A DNA stretch of 33,197 nucleotides. Origin: JBBRCE01 sp038205115 (GTDB lineage Bacteria > Planctomycetota > Planctomycetia > Pirellulales > JBBRCE01). Shown here in pieces: positions 26,691 through 33,197 of the stretch. The stretch lies in NCBI GenBank assembly GCA_038205115.1, contig JBBRCE010000054.1, positions 1 through 33,197 of the forward strand, in the 5' to 3' direction. Position 1 is the first letter of the stretch; each line of letters opens with the position of its first letter. Position numbers and translations under genes: made by a program. The notes below the pieces were generated by a model. It was not told where the DNA came from. It did no database searches and was given only the letters and a program-made list of their open reading frames with translations.

Positions 26691-27131
26691 GTGATCGAAA
26701 TCATCGTCTTCGAGCAGCGTGGCGTCTGGGCGGCCGCACTTCGCTTGGCCCTCGCCGACTCGCTGATAAAAATTGGTGAAGTTCGGTCGCAAGTCGAATG
26801 CCAACAGCGATTACGCCATGCGGGCCGCGCACTGGTGGTTGTCGAGCTAACACATCGCAACGGCATCAACGTCGCGCCGTGGCTCAGCCAGTTGACGTCA
26901 ATTGCCCCGCGCGCGCACATTGCGATTGTCGCACAGCGAGGGCTGGAACTGCTCGAGCCGACGATTCGAAGTTGGGGAGCGATCTACATGACAAATTCGC
27001 CGCGGCAATTGAAGCCGCTGGTTACCGTCATTCGCCGCTTGAATCAGCAGGCAACGTTGGAAACGCCGCAGAATCTTCGCGCTGATATTTGGCAGCGGCT
27101 GCCCTGGCCAGGCGTGGCAGGTAAAGCCTGA
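26691..27131 (+). CDS. Small hypothetical protein, possible receiver-like fold
   Basis: A 146-residue protein I do not recognise. The pattern alternates strand and helix: IEIIVFEQ, helix WAAALRLALADSL, VECQQRL, strand ALVVVELT, helix, strand AHIAIVAQRG, then GAIYMTNSPRQLKPLVTVIRRL. This resembles a flavodoxin-like or response-regulator receiver order. The phospho-acceptor Asp and acidic pocket are absent, with Glu at the end of the third strand. It is probably cytoplasmic. The GTG at 26691 starts the frame right where protein-like sequence begins. The nominal frame is open far upstream, inside the deacetylase gene, but that part is a shadow. The 35-nt gap suggests co-transcription with the deacetylase gene. 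Confidence 0.6.
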   Translation: MIEIIVFEQRGVWAAALRLALADSLIKIGEVRSQVECQQRLRHAGRALVVVELTHRNGINVAPWLSQLTSIAPRAHIAIVAQRGLELLEPTIRSWGAIYMTNSPRQLKPLVTVIRRLNQQATLETPQNLRADIWQRLPWPGVAGKA

Positions 27132-27148
27132 GTCAGTTTGCAAAAAGC

Positions 27149-27180
27149 TTGACTTCAAGATGCCCTCGGCTCGCTATAAT
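27149..27180 (+). promoter_or_regulatory. Putative promoter upstream of mrp/apbC
   Basis: A perfect TATAAT at 27175-27180 lies 77 nt upstream of the Mrp ATG. TTGACT at 27149-27154 is a good -35 but the 20-bp spacer is longer than usual. The strong -10 makes a promoter here plausible. Confidence 0.45.
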
Positions 27181-27256
27181 GCCGGTTCGCCGTCCATGCG
27201 GCATTCGGATTCACTTCTGAAAATACGTTTATTGCCTTTAGATTGCGGAATATTGC

Positions 27257-28330
27257 ATGTCCTTGCCTACTCGCGCCATCGTCGATGCAGCGCTTGCCGA
27301 ATATCTAGATCCAGAAACGGGCCGCAGCGCGCTTTCGCTGGGCCAAATCAGCGACATTAAAATTTCCGGCGAGCAGCTTTCGCTCACGCTGGGGCTCACC
27401 ACGCACTCAGCCCTCATTTGGCAAGATGCCCGCGCGGAGTTGGCGTCGCTGCTCAAGTCGCGAGTGCCAGGCGTCAGCCAAATTGATATTCACGTTGTCT
27501 CGCACGATCGCCCGCCGCAAAAGCAAGGCGAAATCGGTTTGCCGGCCAAGAGTATCATCGCGGTTGGTTCCGGCAAAGGTGGCGTCGGCAAAAGCACCAT
27601 CGCCGCCAGCCTGGCGATAGGTCTGGCGCGCGGCGGCAGCAAGGTGGGCTTGCTGGACGCCGATGTGTACGGCCCCAGTATCCCGCACCTGATGGGCGTG
27701 GTCCAGCGCGCCGAACTGGAAAACGGCAAGATCCGCGCGGTGGAAACCGCGGGCCTAAAGTTAATGTCGATGGGGTTTCTCGTCCCGCCGGGCGAAGCCG
27801 TGGTCTGGCGCGGTCCGATGTTGCATGGCGCCATCATGCAAATGCTCCGCGACACCAACTGGGGCGACATGGATTACATGATCATCGATATGCCGCCCGG
27901 CACCGGCGACATCGCGCTGACGTTATCTCAGATTCTGCCGCTGACCGGCGCGGTGGTTGTCTGCACGCCGCAGGACGTTGCTCTGCTGGACGCGGTCAAG
28001 GCGATTGCCATGTTCCGCAAGGTCAACATCCCCATCCTGGGCATCGTCGAGAACATGAGCTACTTTCAATGCCCTGGCTGCGACAAACGGTACGACATCT
28101 TCGGTTCCGGTGGCGCAAGACGAAAAGCCACGGAACTCGACGTGCCGTTTTTGGGCGAAGTGCCGCTGCAAATTCCCATTCGCGAACATGGCGACCAAGG
28201 GCGTACCGCTGCCAACTTCGACGATGCGGCCAGCGTCGGCTACCTGGAAGCCATTGCCAAGACGTTGGTGAAGAACCTGGCCGCCAAGAATCGCCAGGCC
28301 CCGCCGATGCCCAGTTTGCCGGTGCTGTAA
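27257..28330 (+). CDS. apbC: Mrp/ApbC/Nbp35 family Fe-S cluster carrier ATPase
   Basis: A 357-residue protein. An N-terminal MIP18/DUF59-like domain (about 1-85) is fused to a P-loop ATPase of the MinD/Mrp class. The deviant Walker A is GSGKGGVGKST (about 108-118). Further motifs are LLDADVYGPSIPHLMG, DYMIIDMPPGTGD and ENMSYFQCPGC. The CxxC is the site that bridges a [4Fe-4S] cluster at the dimer interface. The role is assembly or transfer of Fe-S clusters in the cytoplasm. The ATG at 27257 sits at the family N-terminus. A TATAAT lies upstream. The domain order and length are normal for Mrp. Confidence 0.95.
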   Translation: MSLPTRAIVDAALAEYLDPETGRSALSLGQISDIKISGEQLSLTLGLTTHSALIWQDARAELASLLKSRVPGVSQIDIHVVSHDRPPQKQGEIGLPAKSIIAVGSGKGGVGKSTIAASLAIGLARGGSKVGLLDADVYGPSIPHLMGVVQRAELENGKIRAVETAGLKLMSMGFLVPPGEAVVWRGPMLHGAIMQMLRDTNWGDMDYMIIDMPPGTGDIALTLSQILPLTGAVVVCTPQDVALLDAVKAIAMFRKVNIPILGIVENMSYFQCPGCDKRYDIFGSGGARRKATELDVPFLGEVPLQIPIREHGDQGRTAANFDDAASVGYLEAIAKTLVKNLAAKNRQAPPMPSLPVL

Positions 28331-28798
28331 AAATTGACTCGTCGCATTATCCACCGCAACGCTACGCTGCTTTCGGCATTCGAGACAGCGGCAATCAATC
28401 GATACTCGTACCGAGTGCGGTAAGTTCGAACTGCACGCCGACTACCCATTGAACCAAGACAGCTTGATGTTTGCATTGAAGCTTATTCGCAGTGGCGAAA
28501 CGCAGACTGTTGTACTTCGCTTCGGATTGGGAGCAAGCGGCCTCTGATAAGTAGGTCTAGAAAACACAGATCACATTCTGCGACCGACCGGCAAATCCAG
28601 CAAAAGACCTATCGGCTCAACTGTCGCATCGGTGCAAAATGCGATGCGGACGTCGTGGCAGCACTCAAACGGCGTGACGACGATCCGGTCAAGATCGTCA
28701 AGGCTGACCAGCAAACTGCAAGCAGCAGGAAATTCTATTTCGCGGCACGGCCGACGACGCCATCAAACTGCTGGCTTCGAAATGCGACGCCGTGCGAA
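28331..28798. other. Non-coding or decayed region before the transposase remnant
   Basis: No intact gene. A short + frame around 28425-28546 and another at 28550-28700 (with TYRLNCRIGAKCDADVVAA) read somewhat like protein but are interrupted or unanchored. A hairpin with 7-bp arms (28625-28631 and 28642-28648) is present. I regard it as decayed DNA linked to the transposase remnant downstream. Confidence 0.45.
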
Positions 28799-29116
28799 AT
28801 GGAGCAGTTGGCGGCGGGCCGCTTCACGCATCGGCCGAATCGACGTTTGGCCATGCACTTGCTGAAGCATGCCATGCATTAGTTCTGGTTCCTGATCGAT
28901 CCCCCGCTGGACGCCAGGAACTATCGCGGCGAGCAAGCAATTCGCCCTGCGGTTGTGAACCGCAACGTCTGGGGCGGCAACCGAACCTGGCAAGGTGCAC
29001 ACCGCCAAGGCATCCTGATTTCCACAATCCGCACCTGCCAGCAACGCGCGCTCCGCAGCTTCGACTACCTGATCGAAGCACTGTGCCATCACGCCCCCAA
29101 GCTCCTGCCGGCCTGA
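28799..29116 (+). pseudogene. IS66-family transposase, C-terminal remnant
   Basis: The frame through 28799-29116 reads as the C-terminal end of an IS66 transposase: THRPNRRLAMHLLKH, then a TAG at 28880-28882. It continues in the same frame with LDARNYRGEQAIRPAVVNR, NVWGGNRTWQGAHRQGIL, ISTIRTCQQRALRSFDYL and a final LLPA before TGA. The EQAIRPAVV and GGNRTW blocks are hallmarks of this family. The stop interrupts the frame, and the N-terminal two thirds (helix-turn-helix, zinc finger, catalytic DDE) are missing or unrecognisable, so it cannot be functional. It marks an old insertion between mrp and the oxidoreductase gene. No terminal inverted repeats were identified. Confidence 0.85.
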
Positions 29117-29141
29117 CGCCGTAAACAATTACAGATGAATT

Positions 29142-30587
29142 TCACCCTTTGGCCGCTCTCAACTTTTCTGCTTCTGGCAGCGCTTTGTAGTACGGATCGA
29201 GCGGATAACAGCCGGAAATCATTTCGTTGCGAGGAGCAGTGGTGCAGTCGCTGAATGTGCGGCAAATTTTCTTGCGGGCAATTGCGCCCGTCTTGAGTAC
29301 GTCGATGGGCAACTCGGGATACGAAAGCACCATTCGCCCCAGCCCGACAAAATCCGTCCAGCCTTGGCGCACAATGGCTTGCGCGGCGTGCGGTAGGAAA
29401 TCCTGCAAATACGAATAGCCTGTACCGACGATCGGCAGCGTCGGCAACTCCGCTTTGCAAGCCCGCACGGCTTGGATTTGCCGCGCCACGCCCACCAGCG
29501 GATCTTCGGGCGGCTGGTAACCGTCGCTGGGCGGAAAGATCGCCGGCCGCTGGACGTGCGGATTGTAATACGGACTCCCCGCCGAAAGATTCACCGCCAC
29601 CACGCCCAGCATCTGCAACATTTTGAGCAGTTCGATCGGTTCCGCCAAATCGTACTCCAGCGGATTGGCGGCCGATGTGCCAAACCCCAAACTGTAAGGC
29701 AGCAGGCCATCGTACGGCAACGGCTGGCCAACGTCTTGACTGGTTTGGTACGGCACAGTGTCGAAAATGCTCAGACGCACGCCCACCATTATGCCGGGCA
29801 CTTCGGTCAGAATGCGGTCGATGATCGTCGTCAACATCCGCGCGCGGCCCGGCAGATCGCCGCCGAATTTGCCCGGGCGCGTGCGGGCGCTCAGAAACTC
29901 ATGCAGCAAATAGCCGTGACAGGCTTTCACGTCGACAAACGAAAAACCGACATCGCGGGCCAATCTCGCGGCATCGACGTAGCGATCGATTAATCGTTCC
30001 AAATCGCTGTCGGTCCAAACGATGGACTGATTGTTGGGGTCGATACCAAACTTGGCGTCGAGCAAAGGATGATGATAAGCGATTCGCGGTTCGAGCCGCT
30101 TGTCGTTCGGCCGACTGAAGCGCCCCGAATGCGTGAGTTGCAGGCCGACCAGCAGATTATCGGTTGTAAAGAATTGTTGGCGGTGCGCTTTGAGCAGTGT
30201 ATCGAGAAGTGTTTTCAAGCCGACGCGATTTTCTGCCGTGGCCAGCGTTTGCAACGGATTGGCGCGACCATCAGGCTGCACGGCGGCCGCTTCACCACCC
30301 CAAATCATTTTGGCGCCGCTCAAACCGAAGTTCCGCCAGCGTCGAATGGTGTGCTCGCTGGGGCTGCCATCGCGATTGGCGTCCCAACCTTCCATCGGAT
30401 GTATGCACCAGCGATTGCCGACGATCGTCGGGCCAATCATCAGAGGTTGCGCCAGCGGCGAGTCCTGCAACGAAGTAAGAATTTTATCGTCCAGCGGAAT
30501 CTCAATGCCCAAGGCGGAGATTCGCGCGCGCAAAGCGTCGACCGTTTTATACTGGCCAATCTTGGGATACGAGGCAGCAGTAGGCAT
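29142..30587 (-). CDS. NADH:flavin oxidoreductase, old yellow enzyme family
   Basis: A 481-residue flavoprotein with an FMN-binding TIM barrel. Recognisable parts are MEGWDANRDGSPSEHTIRRW near the N-terminus, SGAKMIWGGEAAAV, the substrate-binding QLTHSGRFSRPN and the hallmark CHGYLLHEFLSARTR. Later come VVAVNLSAGSPYY and VGLGRMVLSYPE. Compared with classical enzymes of about 360 residues it has an extra N-terminal segment (about 50) and a C-terminal tail with Cys442, Cys448 and Cys460. Their spacing is not that of the 4Fe-4S site of 2,4-dienoyl-CoA reductase. There is no signal peptide. The ATG at 30587 gives a natural N-terminus. The substrate is unknown. It is monocistronic, between an IS remnant and the MscS unit. 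Confidence 0.88.
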   Translation of the reverse strand: MPTAASYPKIGQYKTVDALRARISALGIEIPLDDKILTSLQDSPLAQPLMIGPTIVGNRWCIHPMEGWDANRDGSPSEHTIRRWRNFGLSGAKMIWGGEAAAVQPDGRANPLQTLATAENRVGLKTLLDTLLKAHRQQFFTTDNLLVGLQLTHSGRFSRPNDKRLEPRIAYHHPLLDAKFGIDPNNQSIVWTDSDLERLIDRYVDAARLARDVGFSFVDVKACHGYLLHEFLSARTRPGKFGGDLPGRARMLTTIIDRILTEVPGIMVGVRLSIFDTVPYQTSQDVGQPLPYDGLLPYSLGFGTSAANPLEYDLAEPIELLKMLQMLGVVAVNLSAGSPYYNPHVQRPAIFPPSDGYQPPEDPLVGVARQIQAVRACKAELPTLPIVGTGYSYLQDFLPHAAQAIVRQGWTDFVGLGRMVLSYPELPIDVLKTGAIARKKICRTFSDCTTAPRNEMISGCYPLDPYYKALPEAEKLRAAKG

Positions 30588-30705
30588 TTAGACGATTCGG
30601 CAAGGTTTACTTAGCAAGCGTGGCAAAGTTGTCATCCTGACCACCGCGCGCGGATGTTGCAAGCCATCGCGGCAGTTGGCAGTTGCGGAGTCGTCATCTG
30701 GCGGT

Positions 30706-30747
30706 CAAAGAAAAAAGCCTTCGCGAATGTTGCCAGTCGCGAAGGCT
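30706..30747 (-). terminator. Intrinsic terminator of the sigma / MscS operon
   Basis: An 11-bp perfect stem (arms 30747-30737 and 30726-30716) with a 10-nt loop is followed on the - strand by a run of T. It lies about 40 nt after the MscS stop codon, exactly where a terminator is expected for the - strand unit. Confidence 0.9.
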
Positions 30748-30787
30748 CATTTCAATTTCCGAAGTCGACGAGGATTTTCGCCACTGG

Positions 30788-31672
30788 TTAGCGGACGGCC
30801 TCATTGAGCATCCGCGTATTGGGCACGCTGTGGCGGTTCAGCAAGCCATGTTCGTTAGTTTCGATGATCGTGGCCACCGGACCGACCTCGCGGACAGTGC
30901 CTTCGAAGCCAGCCACTTGCACCTTGTCGCCGCTCTGTAGGCGTTGACGTAGGTAGTAGCCGGAAAGGATGCCGGCCATCACATCGCGGCCGCCCAGACC
31001 AAACGCCAAGCCAAAACCAATTGCCAGGCCAGCGAAGCTAATCAGCACCAGGTTTTCGAACAGTTTGAATTCCATGCCCAGGTGATGCAGGGCGGCATGC
31101 ACGGTCAGCAGCGCCACGGCAAAGTAACAAGCATTTGCCAAGTGATCGCCGTAGCTGATGCCCACTTGCTCGGCGCTGGTGGCAACCACGCCGCGGAGGA
31201 AGCTGGCAACCAGCAAGCCCACGACAATCACCACCGTAGCGACCAGCAGTTTGGGAATGTAATCGACGACTTCGGTCATGAAGTTGGTGATCGATTGCAC
31301 GCCCAGCACGTTGAAGGCGGCCAGCATGAACACGCACAGCAACAGCCAGAACACCAAGGTGCCGAGGATGGCTGGCACTGAACGTTTGATGCCGGCGTTG
31401 GTCATCGATTTGGCCAAACCGCTTCGTTCGGCCGCTTTTTGAAAACCGATGCGTTCGCCCAGCAGTGTCACGGCACGGGCGACCAACCGGGCGACAATGT
31501 AGCCGATGACTAACACAACGGTCATCGCGGCAATCTTTGGCAACCAGTGGATCAGTTCGTTCATTGCCCTGGAAAACGAATCGCGCAGCGAATCTTGCGC
31601 GCTGCTCCAGATGTTGGAGTTTGCCGAAACGTTGGATGTTTCGGTGGTGGTGATGACTTCGGTGGCAGCCAT
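30788..31672 (-). CDS. MscS-like mechanosensitive ion channel protein
   Basis: A 294-residue inner-membrane protein. After a soluble N-terminus come about four membrane helices (IAAMTVVLVIGYIVARLV, LGTLVFWLLLCVFMLAAF, LLVATVVIVVGLLVASFL and one near 180-200). Next is the conserved pore region AIGFGLAFGLGGRDVMAG and a short beta domain (GDKVQVAGFEGTVREVGPVATII), as in MscS-type channels. The ATG at 31672 has a strong AAGGAG (31684-31679) six bases upstream. The C-terminal cage domain is short. It releases solutes on osmotic downshock in characterised relatives. It is last in a unit with an ECF sigma factor and a small membrane protein, so the sigma factor may control envelope stress. An intrinsic terminator follows. 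Confidence 0.88.
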   Translation of the reverse strand: MAATEVITTTETSNVSANSNIWSSAQDSLRDSFSRAMNELIHWLPKIAAMTVVLVIGYIVARLVARAVTLLGERIGFQKAAERSGLAKSMTNAGIKRSVPAILGTLVFWLLLCVFMLAAFNVLGVQSITNFMTEVVDYIPKLLVATVVIVVGLLVASFLRGVVATSAEQVGISYGDHLANACYFAVALLTVHAALHHLGMEFKLFENLVLISFAGLAIGFGLAFGLGGRDVMAGILSGYYLRQRLQSGDKVQVAGFEGTVREVGPVATIIETNEHGLLNRHSVPNTRMLNEAVR

Positions 31673-31729
31673 AGAGATCTCCTTGAGTCGGCGGATCGAC
31701 TCGAATTGCTTGCGTCGCGAAATTGGATG

Positions 31730-32002
31730 TTAATTGAAAGGCTTTTGCGGCGGCGCTTGGTCCGTGACGTCGGGCGGACGACGGACCTCGCATTGGCCTG
31801 CTACGGTCATTCGAATCAGGTACACAACGGCCGGCATCAAATGCATCAATGCGTAGGGCATGCCGCGAAACAGCAGGTCAAACAGTTGCCGTGCCACCAG
31901 TCGCTTGTTGAGCCGCTCGTGTAACTGCGCTTGCAGTTGCTTCGGCGGAGGCGGAGGCGGCACCGGCATGTCGGCCAGTCGTTCGAAAATGTCGGATGCC
32001 AT
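31730..32002 (-). CDS. Small membrane protein downstream of ECF sigma factor
   Basis: A 90-residue protein. Its N-terminal part is proline-rich (MPVPPPPPPKQLQAQLHERL). It is followed by a helical region and one membrane segment (MPYALMHLMPAVVYLIRMTV), and ends in a polar tail. I do not recognise a domain, and no zinc-binding anti-sigma motif is visible. It begins 66 nt after the sigma factor stop and ends 57 nt before the channel gene, all on one strand, so it belongs to the same unit. Anti-sigma or accessory membrane function is possible by position only. Confidence 0.75.
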   Translation of the reverse strand: MASDIFERLADMPVPPPPPPKQLQAQLHERLNKRLVARQLFDLLFRGMPYALMHLMPAVVYLIRMTVAGQCEVRRPPDVTDQAPPQKPFN

Positions 32003-32068
32003 AGCGCGTCGTTCGATCGTTTTGGGTCGGGTTAACTCGCCCGGAAAGGTCTGAGGAAGAACCGCTTC

Positions 32069-32626
32069 CTACTTCGAGTCCGGATAGAGTTGTTGAATCT
32101 TTTCTCGGGCACGGCTGATTCGCATCTTGCAGGCGCTGACCGAAATCTGAAAGACTTCGGCCAATTCCTCGTGGCTGTAACTTTCGGCGTATTTGAGAAT
32201 CAACAGGGCGCGATCTTCTTCGTCCAGCACTTCCAGCATCTGCATCAAGTCCAGCGACAATCCATCGGCGGGCGCGGCTTGCTCCGGAGCTTGTTCCAAC
32301 GTGCCTTCGGCAGCCACGTTTTCGTGCTTGCTCCGACGTCCGCGTCCTCGGCGTTGAGTCAAACAAGTTCGCACCGCAATTCCATGTACCCAAGTCGAAT
32401 ATTTGGAGCGGCCTTCGAACTTAGCACGGTTCAGAAACAGCCGAACAAACACTTCCTGAGCGGCATCGTTGGCGTCGTGTTCGTTGCTCAACAGCCGAAA
32501 GCAAATCCGCCAGACGCGCGGGCGAAAACGCTCCACCAGGGCGACAAACGCCGGACCATCGGAGCCTTCGCGGGCGGCTTCGGCGGCTAACTGCTCGTCG
32601 CTGAGGGTGACATCAAGTTGAGTCAT
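32069..32626 (-). CDS. ECF-type RNA polymerase sigma factor
   Basis: A 185-residue sigma70-family factor with only regions 2 and 4. Region 2 covers about residues 25-95 with LLSNEHDANDAAQEVFVRLF and the -10 recognition segment FEGRSKYSTWVHGIAVRT. An acidic, Gln/Ala-rich linker follows. Region 4 ends in the helix-turn-helix SHEELAEVFQISVSACKMRI and SRAREKI. The ATG at 32626 is the natural family start. An in-frame start at 32659 would add 11 residues without support. It leads the unit with the small membrane protein and the MscS-like channel. No cognate anti-sigma factor is recognisable. No typical GGAAC autoregulatory promoter was found upstream. Confidence 0.92.
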   Translation of the reverse strand: MTQLDVTLSDEQLAAEAAREGSDGPAFVALVERFRPRVWRICFRLLSNEHDANDAAQEVFVRLFLNRAKFEGRSKYSTWVHGIAVRTCLTQRRGRGRRSKHENVAAEGTLEQAPEQAAPADGLSLDLMQMLEVLDEEDRALLILKYAESYSHEELAEVFQISVSACKMRISRAREKIQQLYPDSK

Positions 32627-32862
32627 CTGTCTGAGCACTTTTGCCGGGCCGAGGCACATCCATTTGCCTTCTGCCAGTAAGTAACCGAGTTTTGATGGCG
32701 CGTCACAAGAATTTTACGAATCCAGCAAATCGGACAGTTCGCATGGCGGTAATCGTTGTTGGTACAACGAGATGCGTCACATCAGTCAGTATCGTGGCGC
32801 AGCATCGGACCAGAAACGGAAAAACCGGTCAAGCCGAGTCTGCGGACCGTCATTTTTGTCAA

Positions 32863-32904
32863 CCATTAGAAATGTCCCCTGTTTAGCGCCATTAGAAATG
32901 TCCC
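32863..32904. repeat. 16-bp direct repeat, period 26 bp
   Basis: CCATTAGAAATGTCCC occurs exactly at 32863-32878 and again at 32889-32904, with a 10-bp spacer. Closely spaced repeats of this kind occur at ends of some insertion sequences (IS21-type ends have multiple internal repeats). No transposase is seen here, so a mobile-element scar is only a guess. Confidence 0.6.
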
Positions 32905-32930
32905 ATTATTGTGGTGCTTGTTTAATACTG

Positions 32931-32990
32931 AAAAATGGCCCGCTCCACGAAGCGAGCGCTGGCGAGCTGAAGGGGAGCGGGCCATTTTTT
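32931..32990. terminator. Bidirectional intrinsic terminator hairpin
   Basis: The arms 32931-32946 and 32974-32989 are perfectly complementary over 16 bp including the flanking A/T runs. The loop is 27 nt. It ends in a T-run on either strand. It lies just after the stop codon of the - strand gene fragment at the right edge and would end that transcript. It would also stop any rightward transcript. Confidence 0.85.
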
Positions 32991-33003
32991 TCGCTGACGA
33001 GGG

Positions 33004-33197
33004 CTAAGCGAGCAATGTTTCCGGCGGCGGAACGTGCTTGTAGCCTTCACGCCACGGATGGCTAGCGGCGGGCTTTTGGCCCTGGTTGGAAAGGATCGGA
33101 CCGCTACGTTTCGGTTTGGGCTGCGGTGCGTTCGAGATCGGCGACCAGGATATTGCTCGGTCGCCCACGAACATTCGCAGGGCGCCATTCAGAGGTT
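33004..33197 (-). CDS. 3' end of an unknown gene (partial)
   Basis: The - strand frame from the window edge to a TAG at 33006-33004 is open for 63 codons. It reads protein-like, with FVGDRAISW, a Pro/Lys-rich part (PQPKPKRSG) and the end HPWREGYKHVPPPETLLA. I do not recognise the family. Its start is probably beyond the window. An internal ATG would give a protein of about 56 residues. A terminator follows the stop by about 15 nt, which supports it being a real gene end. Confidence 0.5.
   Translation of the reverse strand, partial: PLNGALRMFVGDRAISWSPISNAPQPKPKRSGPILSNQGQKPAASHPWREGYKHVPPPETLLA

Larger units (their letters stand above)
32627..33003. other. Intergenic region with direct repeat and terminator
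   Basis: I see no gene between the sigma factor start and the gene fragment at the right edge. It holds a 16-bp direct repeat (32863-32904) and a long hairpin (32931-32990), each described separately. The short + frame at 32641-32886 shows no family resemblance. Confidence 0.5.

Noticed and set aside
28763..29128. 121-residue - strand open frame
   Set aside because: It is antisense to the IS66 transposase remnant, whose + strand reading has recognisable family blocks.
32922..33188. 88-residue - strand open frame
   Set aside because: It runs through the terminator hairpin. The alternative - frame ending at 33004 just before the hairpin is more protein-like.

Overview
The window looks like chromosomal DNA of a Planctomycetota bacterium, most likely the Pirellulales group. 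This is inferred from gene content and not from a marker-gene phylogeny. The evidence is moderately GC-rich coding sequence, two Hanks-type Ser/Thr kinases, a HEAT-containing FlgI-like lipoprotein, a sulfatase-fold protein, an S9 prolyl oligopeptidase, an oversized S26 signal peptidase and an ECF sigma factor with a small partner gene. Genes lie on both strands in short transcription units with small gaps. Many have weak or no Shine-Dalgarno (SD) sequences.

Layout, left to right. Positions 1-886 carry no recognisable gene but hold a cluster of inverted repeats. A FlgI-like lipoprotein follows (887-2662, +). A sugar ABC importer operon runs leftwards from 6927 in the order binding lipoprotein, permease, double ATPase. 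Next on the + strand are a compact kinase with a non-RD catalytic loop and a DUF4416 protein. The DUF4416 gene meets D-Ala-D-Ala ligase (-) stop codon to stop codon with no base between. A signal peptidase with large insertions and an LptB-type ATPase form a + strand pair. A CLC antiporter of the GREGT type (14173 to 12746, -) has a near-consensus promoter and a clear fluoride riboswitch in front, so it is called a fluoride exporter (CLC-F). A HELGH metallopeptidase, a small protein and a membrane-anchored kinase follow on the - strand.

The second half holds a glutaredoxin-like protein (+) and a - strand series: prolyl oligopeptidase, a sulfatase-fold protein without the usual catalytic cysteine, purC, and a secreted HEAT-like protein. 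Next come + strand genes for ApbE, DedA, a BshB1-like deacetylase, a small unknown protein and an Mrp/ApbC ATPase. Then comes an IS66-type transposase remnant with an in-frame stop, which the ORF-level view hides. An old-yellow-enzyme-like oxidoreductase follows on the - strand. An ECF sigma, small membrane protein and MscS-like channel unit ends in a strong intrinsic terminator. The right edge has a 16-bp direct repeat, a bidirectional terminator hairpin and the 3' end of one more - strand gene.

Functional themes are envelope work (Ddl, LepB, LptB, DedA, MscS), fluoride resistance, sugar uptake, thiol/FeS/flavin maturation (glutaredoxin, BshB1-like, Mrp, ApbE) and phospho-signalling. I found no tRNA, rRNA or CRISPR array. 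The best-supported non-obvious element is the promoter, fluoride riboswitch and CLC-F unit. I do not see a clearly new multi-gene system.
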